Notes: generated from the sequence alone by a model not told the origin. A DNA stretch of 64,000 nt from Marinobacter subterrani (GCF_001045555.1 NZ_LFBU01000001.1:248001-312000); one strand, 5' to 3'. Counted from the stretch's first letter, positions 1-6,357 are shown. Program-made: numbers and translations.

Positions 1-229
1 CTCTTCCTCGTGATAAAAAGGAAGGGGGTATGCCGGATTAAGTTGAAGAATTCCAGCGCTTTGGCAGTGGTTCCGGGGGAACGTGACCGATGATTCCGGC
101 ATCGTGACCGGCGATTCCGGAAAACAACCCGAAATCGGTCACGATAAAACGGAATGAGCGGTCACGATCGCCCGGAACAGGCGGTCACGTTCAAACGGAA
201 TGGGTGGTCACGATGGCGCGGAATACGCA
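1..229. mobile_element. Terminal region of an IS21-type element (partial)
   Basis: Four imperfect copies of a unit of about 23 bp that begins with (C/T)GGTCACG and contains CGGAA start at 136, 159, 182 and 205. Two further copies in the opposite orientation (GTGACCG...ATTCCGG) lie at 83-99 and 104-120. Arrays of short transposase-binding repeats just inside the end are typical of the IS21 family, and the last copy ends in CA at 228-229, as expected for a TG...CA terminus. The element would extend off the left edge. Bases 3-41 could encode the last residues of its IstB-like protein, but this is too short to prove. No open gene is complete here. Confidence 0.5.
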
Positions 230-412
230 CCTTCTCGGAATCAATAGGCAATAGTCATTTTTTTGGCCGCGCCGGCGGCCAACCTAAACCCATGAGCGAG
301 AACGCCTGCTTCGTCAGTCTCGCGGGGCTGTCAGGCACTCAGGTAATCCCCCCGAAAAACAGCGGTGATCAAAAGTAGAATTTTCCGTAAGCTACACGCA
401 GGGAGATTCTGC

Positions 413-679
413 ATGAAGAAGTCACGTTTTTCCGACAGCCAGATCCTGTCGATACTTAAGCAAGCCGAGAACGGCGTACCGATTCCGGAGCTTTGCCGTG
501 AGCACGGCATGAGCAGTGCCAGCTTTTATAAATGGCGCGCCAAGTTTGGCGGCATGGATGCATCGATGATGGCCCGCCTGAAAGAGCTGGAGGATGAAAA
601 CCGCCGGCTCAAGAAGATGTATGCCGAGGAGCGGCTGAAGGCTGACATCCTCAAGGAAGCCATCGAAAAAAAGTGGTGA
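413..679 (+). CDS. IS3-family transposase OrfA (helix-turn-helix)
   Basis: This 88-residue protein is the DNA-binding part of the IS transposase. It has an N-terminal helix-turn-helix of the HTH_Tnp_1 type ([14 protein letters not shown], then [16 protein letters not shown]) followed by a leucine-zipper-like helix ([18 protein letters not shown]) typical of OrfA. The ATG at 413 was chosen because it begins the conserved MKKSRF start behind a GGGAGA ribosome binding site. An upstream in-frame ATG at 365 falls inside the inverted repeat. The last codons overlap orfB by 7 bases at an A7G run (667-673 reads A AAA AAG), the usual -1 slippage signal that produces the OrfAB fusion transposase. Confidence 0.93.
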   Translation: MKKSRFSDSQILSILKQAENGVPIPELCREHGMSSASFYKWRAKFGGMDASMMARLKELEDENRRLKKMYAEERLKADILKEAIEKKW

Positions 680-1500
680 AGCCGTCTCGTCGCCGTGAGA
701 TGGCGCAGAAAGCCGTTGATGAAAAGCGTGTCAGCATTCGTCTGGCCTGCTGGATGTTCAGCATCAGTGAGACCTGCTACCGCTATCAGCCCAAACTGAG
801 CAGCGAGAACGCTGAGATCGCGGACTGGCTGGTGCGACTGACCCACAATCAGCGGAACTGGGGCTTTGGTTTGTGCTTTTTGCACCTCCGGAACGTTAAA
901 GGGTTTGGTTGGAATCACAAGCGGGTTTACCGGATTTACCGGGAGCTGGAACTGAATCTGCGCATCAAGCCCAAGAAGCGTCTGGTTCGGGAAAAGCCGG
1001 AGCCATTGGCTGTGCCGGCAATGATCAACGACAGTTGGTCGATGGACTTCATGCACGACCAGCTCAACGATGGCCGCAGTTACCGGCTACTGAATGTGAT
1101 TGATGACTTTAACCGCGAGGGGCTTGGCATCGAAGTGGACTTCTCGCTTCCGGCAGAACGGGTTATCCGATCGCTGGATCAGATCATTGAATGGCGGGGT
1201 AAACCGCGTTCTATCCGCTGTGACAACGGACCTGAGTACATCAGCGGCAAGCTGTCCGCCTGGGCTGAAAAACGGGAGATCGCGCTGGCGTTTATCCAGC
1301 CTGGCAAACCCCAGCAGAACGCCTACATCGAACGCTACAACCGAACGGTCCGTTACGATTGGCTGGCACAGTATCTGTTCGACAGCACCGAAGAAGTCCA
1401 GGATTATGCCACCCGCTGGCTCTGGCACTACAATCACGAACGACCCAATATGGGACTGGGAGGAATTACTCCTCAACAGAAATTGGCCATGATGGCCTGA
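673..1500 (+). CDS. IS3-family transposase OrfB (DDE integrase core)
   Basis: OrfB, 275 residues, carries the rve integrase core. The three catalytic residues lie in [15 protein letters not shown] and [15 protein letters not shown], followed by the usual C-terminal [16 protein letters not shown]. An HTH_21-like N-terminal region ([18 protein letters not shown]) precedes the core. The GTG at 673 is only the formal start: it lies inside the A7G slippery run, so the working protein is probably made by -1 frameshifting from orfA. The reading frame is unbroken, so this copy looks functional. Confidence 0.94.
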   Translation: MVKPSRRREMAQKAVDEKRVSIRLACWMFSISETCYRYQPKLSSENAEIADWLVRLTHNQRNWGFGLCFLHLRNVKGFGWNHKRVYRIYRELELNLRIKPKKRLVREKPEPLAVPAMINDSWSMDFMHDQLNDGRSYRLLNVIDDFNREGLGIEVDFSLPAERVIRSLDQIIEWRGKPRSIRCDNGPEYISGKLSAWAEKREIALAFIQPGKPQQNAYIERYNRTVRYDWLAQYLFDSTEEVQDYATRWLWHYNHERPNMGLGGITPQQKLAMMA

Positions 1501-1543
1501 GGTCTACTTTTGAATCCCGTTAAAAATGGGGGGATTACCCTCA

Positions 1544-1885
1544 CAGCAAACACATATAGGGGCTCTCTTACGTGGCTTTAGGCCACGGCCTGACCGGTCG
1601 TTCCTTCGGTGGGTCAGGGGCACCAGACATTCATCGGTTAACCGGTCACTGGCACTATTCAAGGTGTCGGGCTGCATAGCTCCAGTTAGTTTCAGGCTCA
1701 GGACCGGTGTAAGCGCACTGGCTCATGGTATTAAGGCACGCCCACGGAGTGGCTAATCAAAGCGACTGGCTTCAACGTCGGTGATAGAAGGCCGGTTTGG
1801 TATCGAGTACCAGTCAGCGGACACCCGGCTTTCGGTCATCATCCTGTTTGATCCAGTTAGACGTCATGCTCACCCCGTGGCGTGA
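1544..1885 (-). other. Gene-free structured stretch at the 3-prime end of the IS110-type element
   Basis: No credible gene is seen in these 342 bases. Several hairpins are visible, for example CGTGGC/GCCACG around 1570-1586 and CCTGACC/GGGTCAGG around 1588-1617 with a smaller ACCG/CGGT pair inside. In IS110-family elements a noncoding end encodes the bridge RNA that guides target choice, and in the IS1111 group this end lies 3-prime of the transposase gene, as here. It could therefore be bridge RNA DNA, but its limits and loops were not modelled. Part of it may be unrelated flanking DNA. Confidence 0.35.
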
Positions 1886-2810
1886 CTAACCCTTCAGGAA
1901 TCGTTGTTCATCGAAGACCCTCTGATGCTTGAGCATGAAGTAGGCGGCCCGGCCCAGCTTGTGGGCCAGCGCGGACAGCGCCTTGGGCTTGTTCATTCGT
2001 TTCTGGAGTTTCTGTAGGTAGCGCTGGGCTTTGTCATTACCTCGCAGGTACAGCACGGCGGCTTCCGAGAACGCCCACTTCAGATGGGCGTTGCCGATCT
2101 TGTTGCCCTGAGTGCCGTAGACTTTGCCGGCAAATTCGGCTTTGCACTTGATGAGCCGGGCGTAAGAAGCAAATTTCTGCACTGTCTCAAATCGTTGGAT
2201 ATCGCCGAACACCGATTTCGTAGAGCATCGTCAGGGCGAGGATGCGGCCCACACCAGGAATGGTCCGCAACACACTCAGGGAGGCAGGATCGTGTTCCCG
2301 GGCACCGATATTCTTCAGGTTGGCCTTGTTGGGCGGCAGATTGTATTGGCTGGTGGTATTGACCACATGGGCTTTGAGCATGGCCCCGTGCTGGACGATG
2401 CGGGTACGCCGGCGTAGCAAGTCGCGTGTGGCCCGCATCTCTTTGGGATAGGTATACGCTAGAGGGAAGTTGCCGCCTTTCATGAGCATGGCGATCTTGA
2501 AAGAATCGGTGCGGTCGTTCTTGGTTTTGCCGCCGTGAATGGCTTTCATGTACAGGGCGTGGCCCAGGATAAAATGGATGCCGTGTTCTTCACACAGATC
2601 CGAGATCCAGTACCAGCAGTGCATGCATTCGACACCGATCACCAGATCATCACGAAACGGTTCAAGCAGGGCCAGTAGCGGTTCCGGGCGGGCTTTGATT
2701 TCCTTGTGCAGCAACACTTCACCCTGCTCGTCGATGATGCAGACATACAGGCTGCGGGCGTGCAGATCGATTCCACAATAATAACGGTGAGTGCTATGGT
2801 AAAAGTTCAT
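1886..2810 (-). pseudogene. IS110-family DEDD transposase, deleted and frameshifted
   Basis: The N-terminal part (2810 down to about 2215) has the RuvC-like DEDD residues in CGIDLHARS, IGVECMHCWYW and KNDRTDS. The C-terminal Transposase_20 part (from about 2212 down to 1886) has FASYARLIKCKAEFAGK and IGNAHLKWAFSEAAV. The two halves lie in different frames. After LALTMLYEI the frame changes within about 7 bases (near 2208-2225), so one protein cannot be made. The N-terminal part also runs straight from TTSQYNLPP to HDPASLSVLRTIPGVG, omitting a helical middle section of several tens of residues that relatives of this family carry. It is therefore damaged twice and should be inactive. Confidence 0.88.
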
Positions 2811-2890
2811 GAGTCTTCTCCCTTGTAGTGCTTGGTCGCCTTCCAGCTTAGCGGGTAACCGCGAGGCTGGGGAGAAGGCTCAATCAGTAT

Positions 2891-2986
2891 CAAGGCGCAT
2901 CAATTCGCGGCCTGCGGCCGCCGGACGCCCTTTCCATTGCGGCTGCGCCTCCATTGCAAGGGCGCCGTTGTGCGCTGGCGTTAGGA
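2891..2986 (+). other. Integron attC site 1, left core lost
   Basis: From CAAGGCGCATC at 2891 to GTTAGGA at 2980-2986 this matches the intact attC at 3360-3455 with only about seven differences and the same length. The right core (GTTAGGA) is intact. The left core position (2885-2891) reads CAGTATC in place of CCCTAAC because the IS110-type element abuts it. The imperfect inverted symmetry of attC is clear in the GGCGC and CGGCC segments. It marks the upstream border of the first visible cassette. Confidence 0.85.
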
Positions 2987-3015
2987 CTGTCTATTCAGAG
3001 TGGTATTGCGATCAT

Positions 3016-3345
3016 ATGGCTGATACTTGGATTGTTAATCTTCAGCATTACCTGAACCAGGATGGATCCATCGGGATAGAATCGAGTTCTGGTCGACGTT
3101 TGGCAGGGCACTTTGCTGCGATCGTACAAGAGACCAGCGGCGACATTGACGGAGAAGGACGTTTCTCAAAGGTGCGATGCCGCAGGAAACCCGGTAGAAA
3201 ACCGTGTGCCGGTGAGATTGAGAGCTATATTGATCCGGAAGATGATGCAATTGTGTGGCGTTGTCCGGTATGTGGAGACAACGGAGCTATAGGCGGTTGG
3301 GCGGGCACGTTGTGGGATCTCTCAGAAGTTGCCACGAGACATTGA
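3016..3345 (+). CDS. Integron cassette 1: small CxxC protein of unknown function
   Basis: This 109-residue protein fills the first cassette. The ATG at 3016 was chosen because upstream in-frame codons run through the attC site. It begins MADTWIVNLQHYLNQDG, has an arginine-rich middle (VRCRRKPGRKPCAG) and ends with WRCPVCGDNGAIGGWAGT. The Cys pairs in the middle and in CPVC suggest a small zinc-ribbon-like fold. I recognise the general type as a widespread hypothetical family but know no function. The gene is expected to depend on read-through from upstream promoters, and the IS elements to its left may alter that. Confidence 0.75.
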   Translation: MADTWIVNLQHYLNQDGSIGIESSSGRRLAGHFAAIVQETSGDIDGEGRFSKVRCRRKPGRKPCAGEIESYIDPEDDAIVWRCPVCGDNGAIGGWAGTLWDLSEVATRH

Positions 3346-3353
3346 GTACGAAG

Positions 3354-3455
3354 CCCTAACAAGGCGCATCAATACGCGGCCGATGGCCGCCGGACGCCCT
3401 TTTCATTGCGGCTGCGCCTCCATTACAAGTGCGCCGTTGTGCGCTGGCGTTAGGC
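3354..3455 (+). other. Integron attC site 2 (complete, 102 bp)
   Basis: The left core CCCTAAC (3354-3360) and right core GTTAGGC (3449-3455) bound an imperfect palindrome containing CAAGGCGC near the left and GTGCGCTG near the right. It ends cassette 1 and is about 93 percent identical to site 1 over the shared part. Near-identical attC sites within one array are typical of chromosomal (sedentary) integrons. Confidence 0.92.
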
Positions 3456-3462
3456 ACCAAGT

Positions 3463-3723
3463 TTGGACACTGATCAGGTAGCTCGAAAAGTCCTTGAAGA
3501 ACTGCGGAGAAAGGCGGCAGCCAGTGATGATGGCTCAATCTACGGTGAGCGGGACAGAGCGCTCCAGGATATAGACCTCTTGCTTAGCAATCCGTCGACT
3601 GATGGCGTAAAGCGCCTGTTGTTGCCGACGGCCAACCTTCAAGAGTTGTCCTTGGAGAATGGGTGGGGTGATGAGTTCAATAAGCTAGCATCTAAACTAG
3701 AGTCAGTGCTTGATATTTCCTAG
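3463..3723 (+). CDS. Integron cassette 2: small hypothetical protein
   Basis: This 86-residue acidic protein has no recognisable family. It is predicted mostly helical (VARKVLEELRRKAAAS, then RALQDIDLLLSNPS) with no Cys cluster, signal peptide or membrane segment. The start is a TTG at 3463, only 8 bases after the attC core. No ATG or GTG gives a sensible alternative, so the true start is uncertain. Placement between two attC sites, with almost no spare DNA, supports it as the cassette gene. Confidence 0.6.
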   Translation: MDTDQVARKVLEELRRKAAASDDGSIYGERDRALQDIDLLLSNPSTDGVKRLLLPTANLQELSLENGWGDEFNKLASKLESVLDIS

Positions 3724-3750
3724 GATTTCGGGCTTCAGTCACCAGATAAA

Positions 3751-3838
3751 GACTAACAAATCAATCAAGTACGTTCCGGGCCTGACGGCCCTACACCGGA
3801 CGCCCTTGACAGGGCGCCGCTTATTTTTGGCGTTATAC
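3751..3838 (+). other. Integron attC site 3 (88 bp)
   Basis: The left core GACTAAC (3751-3757) and right core GTTATAC (3832-3838) flank a palindrome with CCGGGCC...GGCCC and GGACGCCC...GGGCGCC segments. The core bases differ slightly from the consensus. It ends cassette 2 and its body is unlike sites 1 and 2, so the array mixes attC types. Confidence 0.82.
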
Positions 3839-3854
3839 GTAATGTGAGGGTTCG

Positions 3855-4253
3855 ATGACATACTTAACCGGTTCTTGTCTATGTGGAAGCGTAACGATCC
3901 GCGTGTCCGATCAGTTTCAGTTTATCGGATACTGTCACTGCTCCGAATGCCAAAAGTGGTCGGGCTCCGCGTTCGCTACAGGCGGTCTTGTCAACTCTGA
4001 AGACTTGGTAATTACCTCAGGAAAAGAACTCGTATCTTGTTACCATAAATCCGAGGAAACGGATTTGTGTTTTTGCAGCACCTGCGGTGCGAGCTTATTC
4101 TCCGAGAAGCTTAGACTTGGGAAGTATGTGGTTCGGCTGGGCATCCTGGATGACACGCCCACGCAACGACCGGACGTCCACATATTTACGGCGTCGAAGG
4201 CTCCGTGGTTTGAGCTTACCGATCAGCTTGAGAAATTCGAGCAGTTGCCATGA
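3855..4253 (+). CDS. Integron cassette 3: GFA/CENP-V family zinc protein
   Basis: This 132-residue protein belongs to the Mss4-like GFA family (named after glutathione-dependent formaldehyde-activating enzyme). The zinc ligands are in GSCLCGSV, YCHCSECQKW and CSTCGASLF, matching the family pattern CxCG, CHCxxC and CxxCG. Length is normal for the family. It starts at the ATG at 3855, 17 bases after attC 3. The real substrates of most GFA proteins are unknown, so a role in aldehyde or thiol chemistry is only a family-level guess. Confidence 0.88.
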   Translation: MTYLTGSCLCGSVTIRVSDQFQFIGYCHCSECQKWSGSAFATGGLVNSEDLVITSGKELVSCYHKSEETDLCFCSTCGASLFSEKLRLGKYVVRLGILDDTPTQRPDVHIFTASKAPWFELTDQLEKFEQLP

Positions 4254-4265
4254 AACGCTGGTTAC

Positions 4266-4334
4266 GTATAACACGGCGCTCAACGGGACTGGGTTCCGCT
4301 TCGCCCCACCCAACCCGTTAGCTCTACGTTATAC
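4266..4334 (+). other. Integron attC site 4 (69 bp)
   Basis: The left core GTATAAC (4266-4272) is the exact reverse complement of the right core GTTATAC (4328-4334). Between them lies the palindrome CGGCGCTCAACGGG...CCCGTTAGCTC. It ends cassette 3 and is followed closely by a GGAGG ribosome binding site for the next gene. Confidence 0.87.
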
Positions 4335-4352
4335 CCCTACGAGGAGGTCTTT

Positions 4353-4721
4353 ATGCACCGTACTTTCACAAAGCGAATAGCTTCCTACGTCGAGGTTGAG
4401 CTGAAGAATGCTAAGCAGGCAAGGTCAGCCGGTGATCTTCGGCAAGAATTTACCCATCTGGAACGGGCGCATGTGCTTGGACAGGAATCGACGTATTGGC
4501 ACGTCAAGGTCCATGTGTTGATGCTGGTATCGGCTACTCGTAACGGTTCAGTCCGAGAGGCACTAGGTCAGGTTTTTCGTATTGTTGGCGCTGCGACTAA
4601 AACAGCATTCGGGTTGGTACCTCAAGGCAATACTGGCGGAGCTAATGTCAGCCCGTTCAAGAAAATGCCAATAGCGCCGGAGCTGGCCACTTTGATTCAA
4701 AGGGCGAAGTCCGGTGTATAA
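4353..4721 (+). CDS. Integron cassette 4: DUF3703 family protein
   Basis: This 122-residue soluble protein matches the DUF3703 family by its central pattern EFTHLERAHVLGQ...WHVKVHVLML. It starts at ATG 4353 behind a strong GAGGAGG site (4340-4346). Its last codons overlap the start of attC 5, a common tight fit in cassettes. DUF3703 proteins have no established function. Related proteins are often found beside metal-resistance genes, but nothing here confirms such a link. Confidence 0.82.
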   Translation: MHRTFTKRIASYVEVELKNAKQARSAGDLRQEFTHLERAHVLGQESTYWHVKVHVLMLVSATRNGSVREALGQVFRIVGAATKTAFGLVPQGNTGGANVSPFKKMPIAPELATLIQRAKSGV

Positions 4722-4793
4722 CCATACGCGTCACGCGGATGTCCTTTACGCCGCTTCGCTCTGTAAAAGCCACCGGTGCGCTCTGCGTTATGT
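4716..4793 (+). other. Integron attC site 5 (78 bp)
   Basis: The left core GTATAAC (4716-4722) pairs with the right core GTTATGT (4787-4793). The inner part contains ACGCGTCACGCGG on the left and CCGGTGCGCTCTGCG on the right. It ends cassette 4, and the stop codon of the DUF3703 gene lies inside it. Confidence 0.82.
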
Positions 4794-4844
4794 TTCCAAC
4801 CTTGATTACCTTGCTTGCCGCCCGGCAATACCGTACTCTTTAAT

Positions 4845-4860
4845 GTACGTTTAAACGTAC
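4845..4860. promoter_or_regulatory. Perfect palindrome upstream of the toxin-antitoxin genes
   Basis: GTACGTTTAAACGTAC is a perfect 16-bp palindrome ending 12 bases before the antitoxin ATG. Antitoxins of the Phd/YefM type bind such sites to repress their own operon, so this is the likely operator. It also shows that this cassette carries its own promoter, unlike most cassettes. Confidence 0.7.
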
Positions 4861-4872
4861 TTGGGTGATTTT

Positions 4873-5154
4873 ATGTCAAGGGTTCGATTAGATGAAGATA
4901 TCCGTCCTCTGTCTGAATTTCGTGCAGGGGTGGCCACATTTGTGAAGCAACTCCATGAAAACCGACGTCCTATGGTGCTGACACAAAGAGGTCGCGGCGT
5001 TGCCGTACTGGTGGATGTTCACGAGTACGAGAAGATGCAAGAACGTCTGGAAATACTGGAAGAGGTGTATAAGGCGGAAGAACAGATAGCTGCCGGGGAT
5101 GGTTCTGCGCATGAAGATGCGAAAGCTCGGGTTCTGAGCGGGCTGGCCCAATGA
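4873..5154 (+). CDS. Integron cassette 5: Phd/YefM-type antitoxin
   Basis: This 93-residue antitoxin begins MSRVRLDEDIRPLSEFRAG. The Phd/YefM fold is shown by PLSEFRAGVATFVKQL, PMVLTQRGRGVAVLVDVHEYEKM and a C-terminal charged helix that would cover the toxin. ATG 4873 is preferred over the TTG at 4861 because it starts the conserved part. The gene overlaps the toxin gene by 4 bases (ATGA), giving translational coupling. The palindrome at 4845-4860 is the expected autoregulatory site. Such pairs stabilise cassette arrays because loss of the cassette leaves toxin without antitoxin. Confidence 0.9.
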   Translation: MSRVRLDEDIRPLSEFRAGVATFVKQLHENRRPMVLTQRGRGVAVLVDVHEYEKMQERLEILEEVYKAEEQIAAGDGSAHEDAKARVLSGLAQ

Positions 5155-5453
5155 AGATTGTTTGGTCCCTGCTTGCGCTAGAGCGTGTCGAGGATAGAGC
5201 TCGGTTTATTGCCGAGGACAATCCAGATGCTGCGGTGCGGTGGGTTGATGATTTATTTGCCGCGGTCGAGCGGTTGGCGGATTTCCCTAAAAGTGGACGT
5301 ATGGTTCCGGAGGTGGGGTCGCCTCGCATCGGGGAGCTGATGTTTGGAACGTATCGGGTTATTCACAGCGTCAAAGATCAGGTTGATATCCTGACTGTGC
5401 GTCGCAGTAGCCAGTTATTGCGGATGTCCGAAATCGGTGATGAAGAAACATAA
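5151..5453 (+). CDS. Integron cassette 5: ParE/RelE-superfamily toxin
   Basis: This 100-residue basic protein has the ParE/RelE layout: N-terminal strand KIVWSLLALERVEDRARFIAED, helical arm AVRWVDDLFAAVERLADFPKSGRMVPE and C-terminal strands GTYRVIHSVKDQVDILTVRR. It is probably a gyrase poison (ParE-like) or a ribosome-dependent RNase (RelE-like), and sequence reading alone does not separate the two. It is coupled to the antitoxin by a 4-base overlap. The stop codon overlaps the left core of a degraded attC. The frame is intact, so the module is probably working. Confidence 0.9.
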   Translation: MKIVWSLLALERVEDRARFIAEDNPDAAVRWVDDLFAAVERLADFPKSGRMVPEVGSPRIGELMFGTYRVIHSVKDQVDILTVRRSSQLLRMSEIGDEET

Positions 5454-5510
5454 CCAGAGGCTGCACCGCGACCGATTTTCCGCCGCTTCGTGGGTGTGTC
5501 ATGACGAAAG
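5448..5510 (+). other. attC site 6 remnant (left half)
   Basis: The left core ACATAAC (5448-5454) overlaps the toxin stop, and CCGCCGCTTCG resembles the inner part of attC 5. No right core of the GTTRRRY type follows at the expected distance; the sequence instead continues GTGTGTCATGACG. Half of the site has been lost or has mutated, so cassette 5 may be fixed in place. Confidence 0.6.
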
Positions 5511-5565
5511 ACTCCGGTCTTTCTTGCTGTACTCAAGATGGGGGGGAGCCCCTCGGCCTCGGTGA

Positions 5566-5721
5566 CCAGGCACCGGAACCAGACCGCCTAATTCGGTATA
5601 CAGGGAAGTAGTGGTTCCATCGTGTCGCATTTATTATCGTGAGGATGAGCAGCGGGTTCTCGTGCTCTATGTTATGCGAGAGGAGCGGCAGCTTCGTGCG
5701 TACATGCTTGGGAGCAGCTAA
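5566..5721 (+). pseudogene. C-terminal fragment of a second RelE/ParE-type toxin
   Basis: The open frame after a stop at 5563-5565 reads PNSVYREVVVPSCRIYYRED, then RVLVLYVMREERQLRAYML before a stop at 5719-5721. The YREVVVPSCRIYYR...VLVLYVMRxERQLR pattern is the C-terminal half of a RelE/ParE-superfamily toxin. The N-terminal half and the antitoxin are missing. The stop codon overlaps the left core of an attC-like sequence, so this was once the end of a cassette. It is not expected to be translated. Confidence 0.75.
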
Positions 5722-5760
5722 CCAGGCGCGTCACACCTCACTGATCCAGCCTTGATGCCT
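5716..5760 (+). other. attC site 7 remnant (left half)
   Basis: AGCTAAC (5716-5722) followed by CAGGCGCGTCAC resembles the left end of attC 2 (CTAACAAGGCGCATCA). No right core follows before the next gene remnant. It seems to be the last trace of the array on this side. Confidence 0.55.
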
Positions 5761-5880
5761 CTACGGCAGCGCCGTATATTTTGCCATCGGTGATGGCGGG
5801 CATCAGACCTGGTCGATTTATATGTCAGGATTGCTTCAAAATGGCCCGGAGAAAATCCGCACTTTGACGGGAGAACGGTT

Positions 5881-5995
5881 ATGGTCGATATAATCCTGGA
5901 ATCGACGCTCAAATGCCCAAACTGCGGCCACCGCAAAACGGAAACCATGCCCGCCCATCCAGCAAGGCTCAGGGTGCTGTACTCCCGGTCAATAA
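5881..5995 (+). pseudogene. Small Cys-rich GDCC-type protein gene broken by an internal deletion
   Basis: The ATG at 5881, behind a GGGAG site, opens MVDIILESTLKCPNCGHRKT, matching the N-terminus of a short family that normally continues to a GDCCVFCSYG motif and ends in CPPIQ. Here the middle is gone. In the next frame from 5948 the sequence reads CPPIQQGSGCCTPGQ and stops at 5993-5995. The join lies at CCATGCCC (5945-5952), a string that would occur in both parent segments, so a deletion between short direct repeats explains it. In the original frame translation would run on to 6030 with unrelated residues. Family identity is from memory. Confidence 0.6.
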
Positions 5996-6045
5996 CACAT
6001 CGCCGTGTAATTGTTTTCCACCCATATTGAGCTGGCTATGTATTC

Positions 6046-6357
6046 ATGACGATTCCCGTTAAAGATCTCACCAATACCGAGATTTCGTGTTCAACTTGCC
6101 GGGCTTGTTGCTGCCGGTTGGAAGTCATGATCATTTCTGACACAGGAGTTCCTGAGCGGCACACCGCTTATGACAGGTGGGGTGGCGAAACCATGTTGCG
6201 GCTGGAGGATGGTTGGTGTTCTGCGTTAGATCGCCAAACCTTCCTCTGCACAATTTATGAAAACCGGCCCTGGATTTGTCGGGAGTTCGAGATGGGTTCC
6301 TATGAGTGCCGTGAGGAAAGGGACGGCTACATGGGAGTCACACCCGATAATCACTGA
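6046..6357 (+). CDS. YkgJ-like zinc/iron-chelating cysteine cluster protein
   Basis: This 103-residue protein has the CxxCxxCC cluster (CSTCRACCCRLE) near its start and the second conserved part WCSALDRQTFLCTIYENRPWICREFEMGS, which mark the YkgJ / CxxCxxCC family (UPF0153-like). It is probably a small metal-binding protein, and its partner is unknown. The start at ATG 6046 lies close to the N-terminal end of the conserved domain. The 3-prime end overlaps the convergent amrS gene by 20 bases. It is the first clearly intact gene after the decayed cassette array. Confidence 0.85.
   Translation: MTIPVKDLTNTEISCSTCRACCCRLEVMIISDTGVPERHTAYDRWGGETMLRLEDGWCSALDRQTFLCTIYENRPWICREFEMGSYECREERDGYMGVTPDNH

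Larger units (their letters stand above)
342..1539 (+). mobile_element. Complete IS3-family insertion sequence (IS407/IS51-like), 1198 bp
   Basis: The left end (342-353) and the right end (1528-1539) are perfect inverted repeats of 12 bp (GGTAATCCCCCC). With mismatches the repeat extends over about 39 bp on each side and includes a shared TCAAAAGTAGA. A 4-bp direct repeat, CTCA, flanks the element at 338-341 and 1540-1543 and is the target duplication. Inside are orfA and orfB in the overlapping arrangement of the family. Clean ends, intact duplication and intact genes suggest a recent and probably active insertion. The subgroup assignment rests on the look of the OrfA sequence and the 4-bp duplication. 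Confidence 0.93.
1544..2890 (-). mobile_element. IS110/IS1111-family element, decayed, inserted at an attC site
   Basis: The element contains a broken DEDD transposase (1886-2810, minus strand), about 80 bp before its start and over 300 bp of noncoding DNA after its stop. The right edge is set at 2890/2891 because from 2891 the sequence matches the intact attC at 3360 onward, whereas the bases to its left do not match the expected CCCTAA half of the core. The left edge is uncertain and is only bounded by the IS3-family insertion. A long 3-prime noncoding end plus attC targeting fits the IS1111-attC group. Assignment to that group is inference. Confidence 0.6.
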
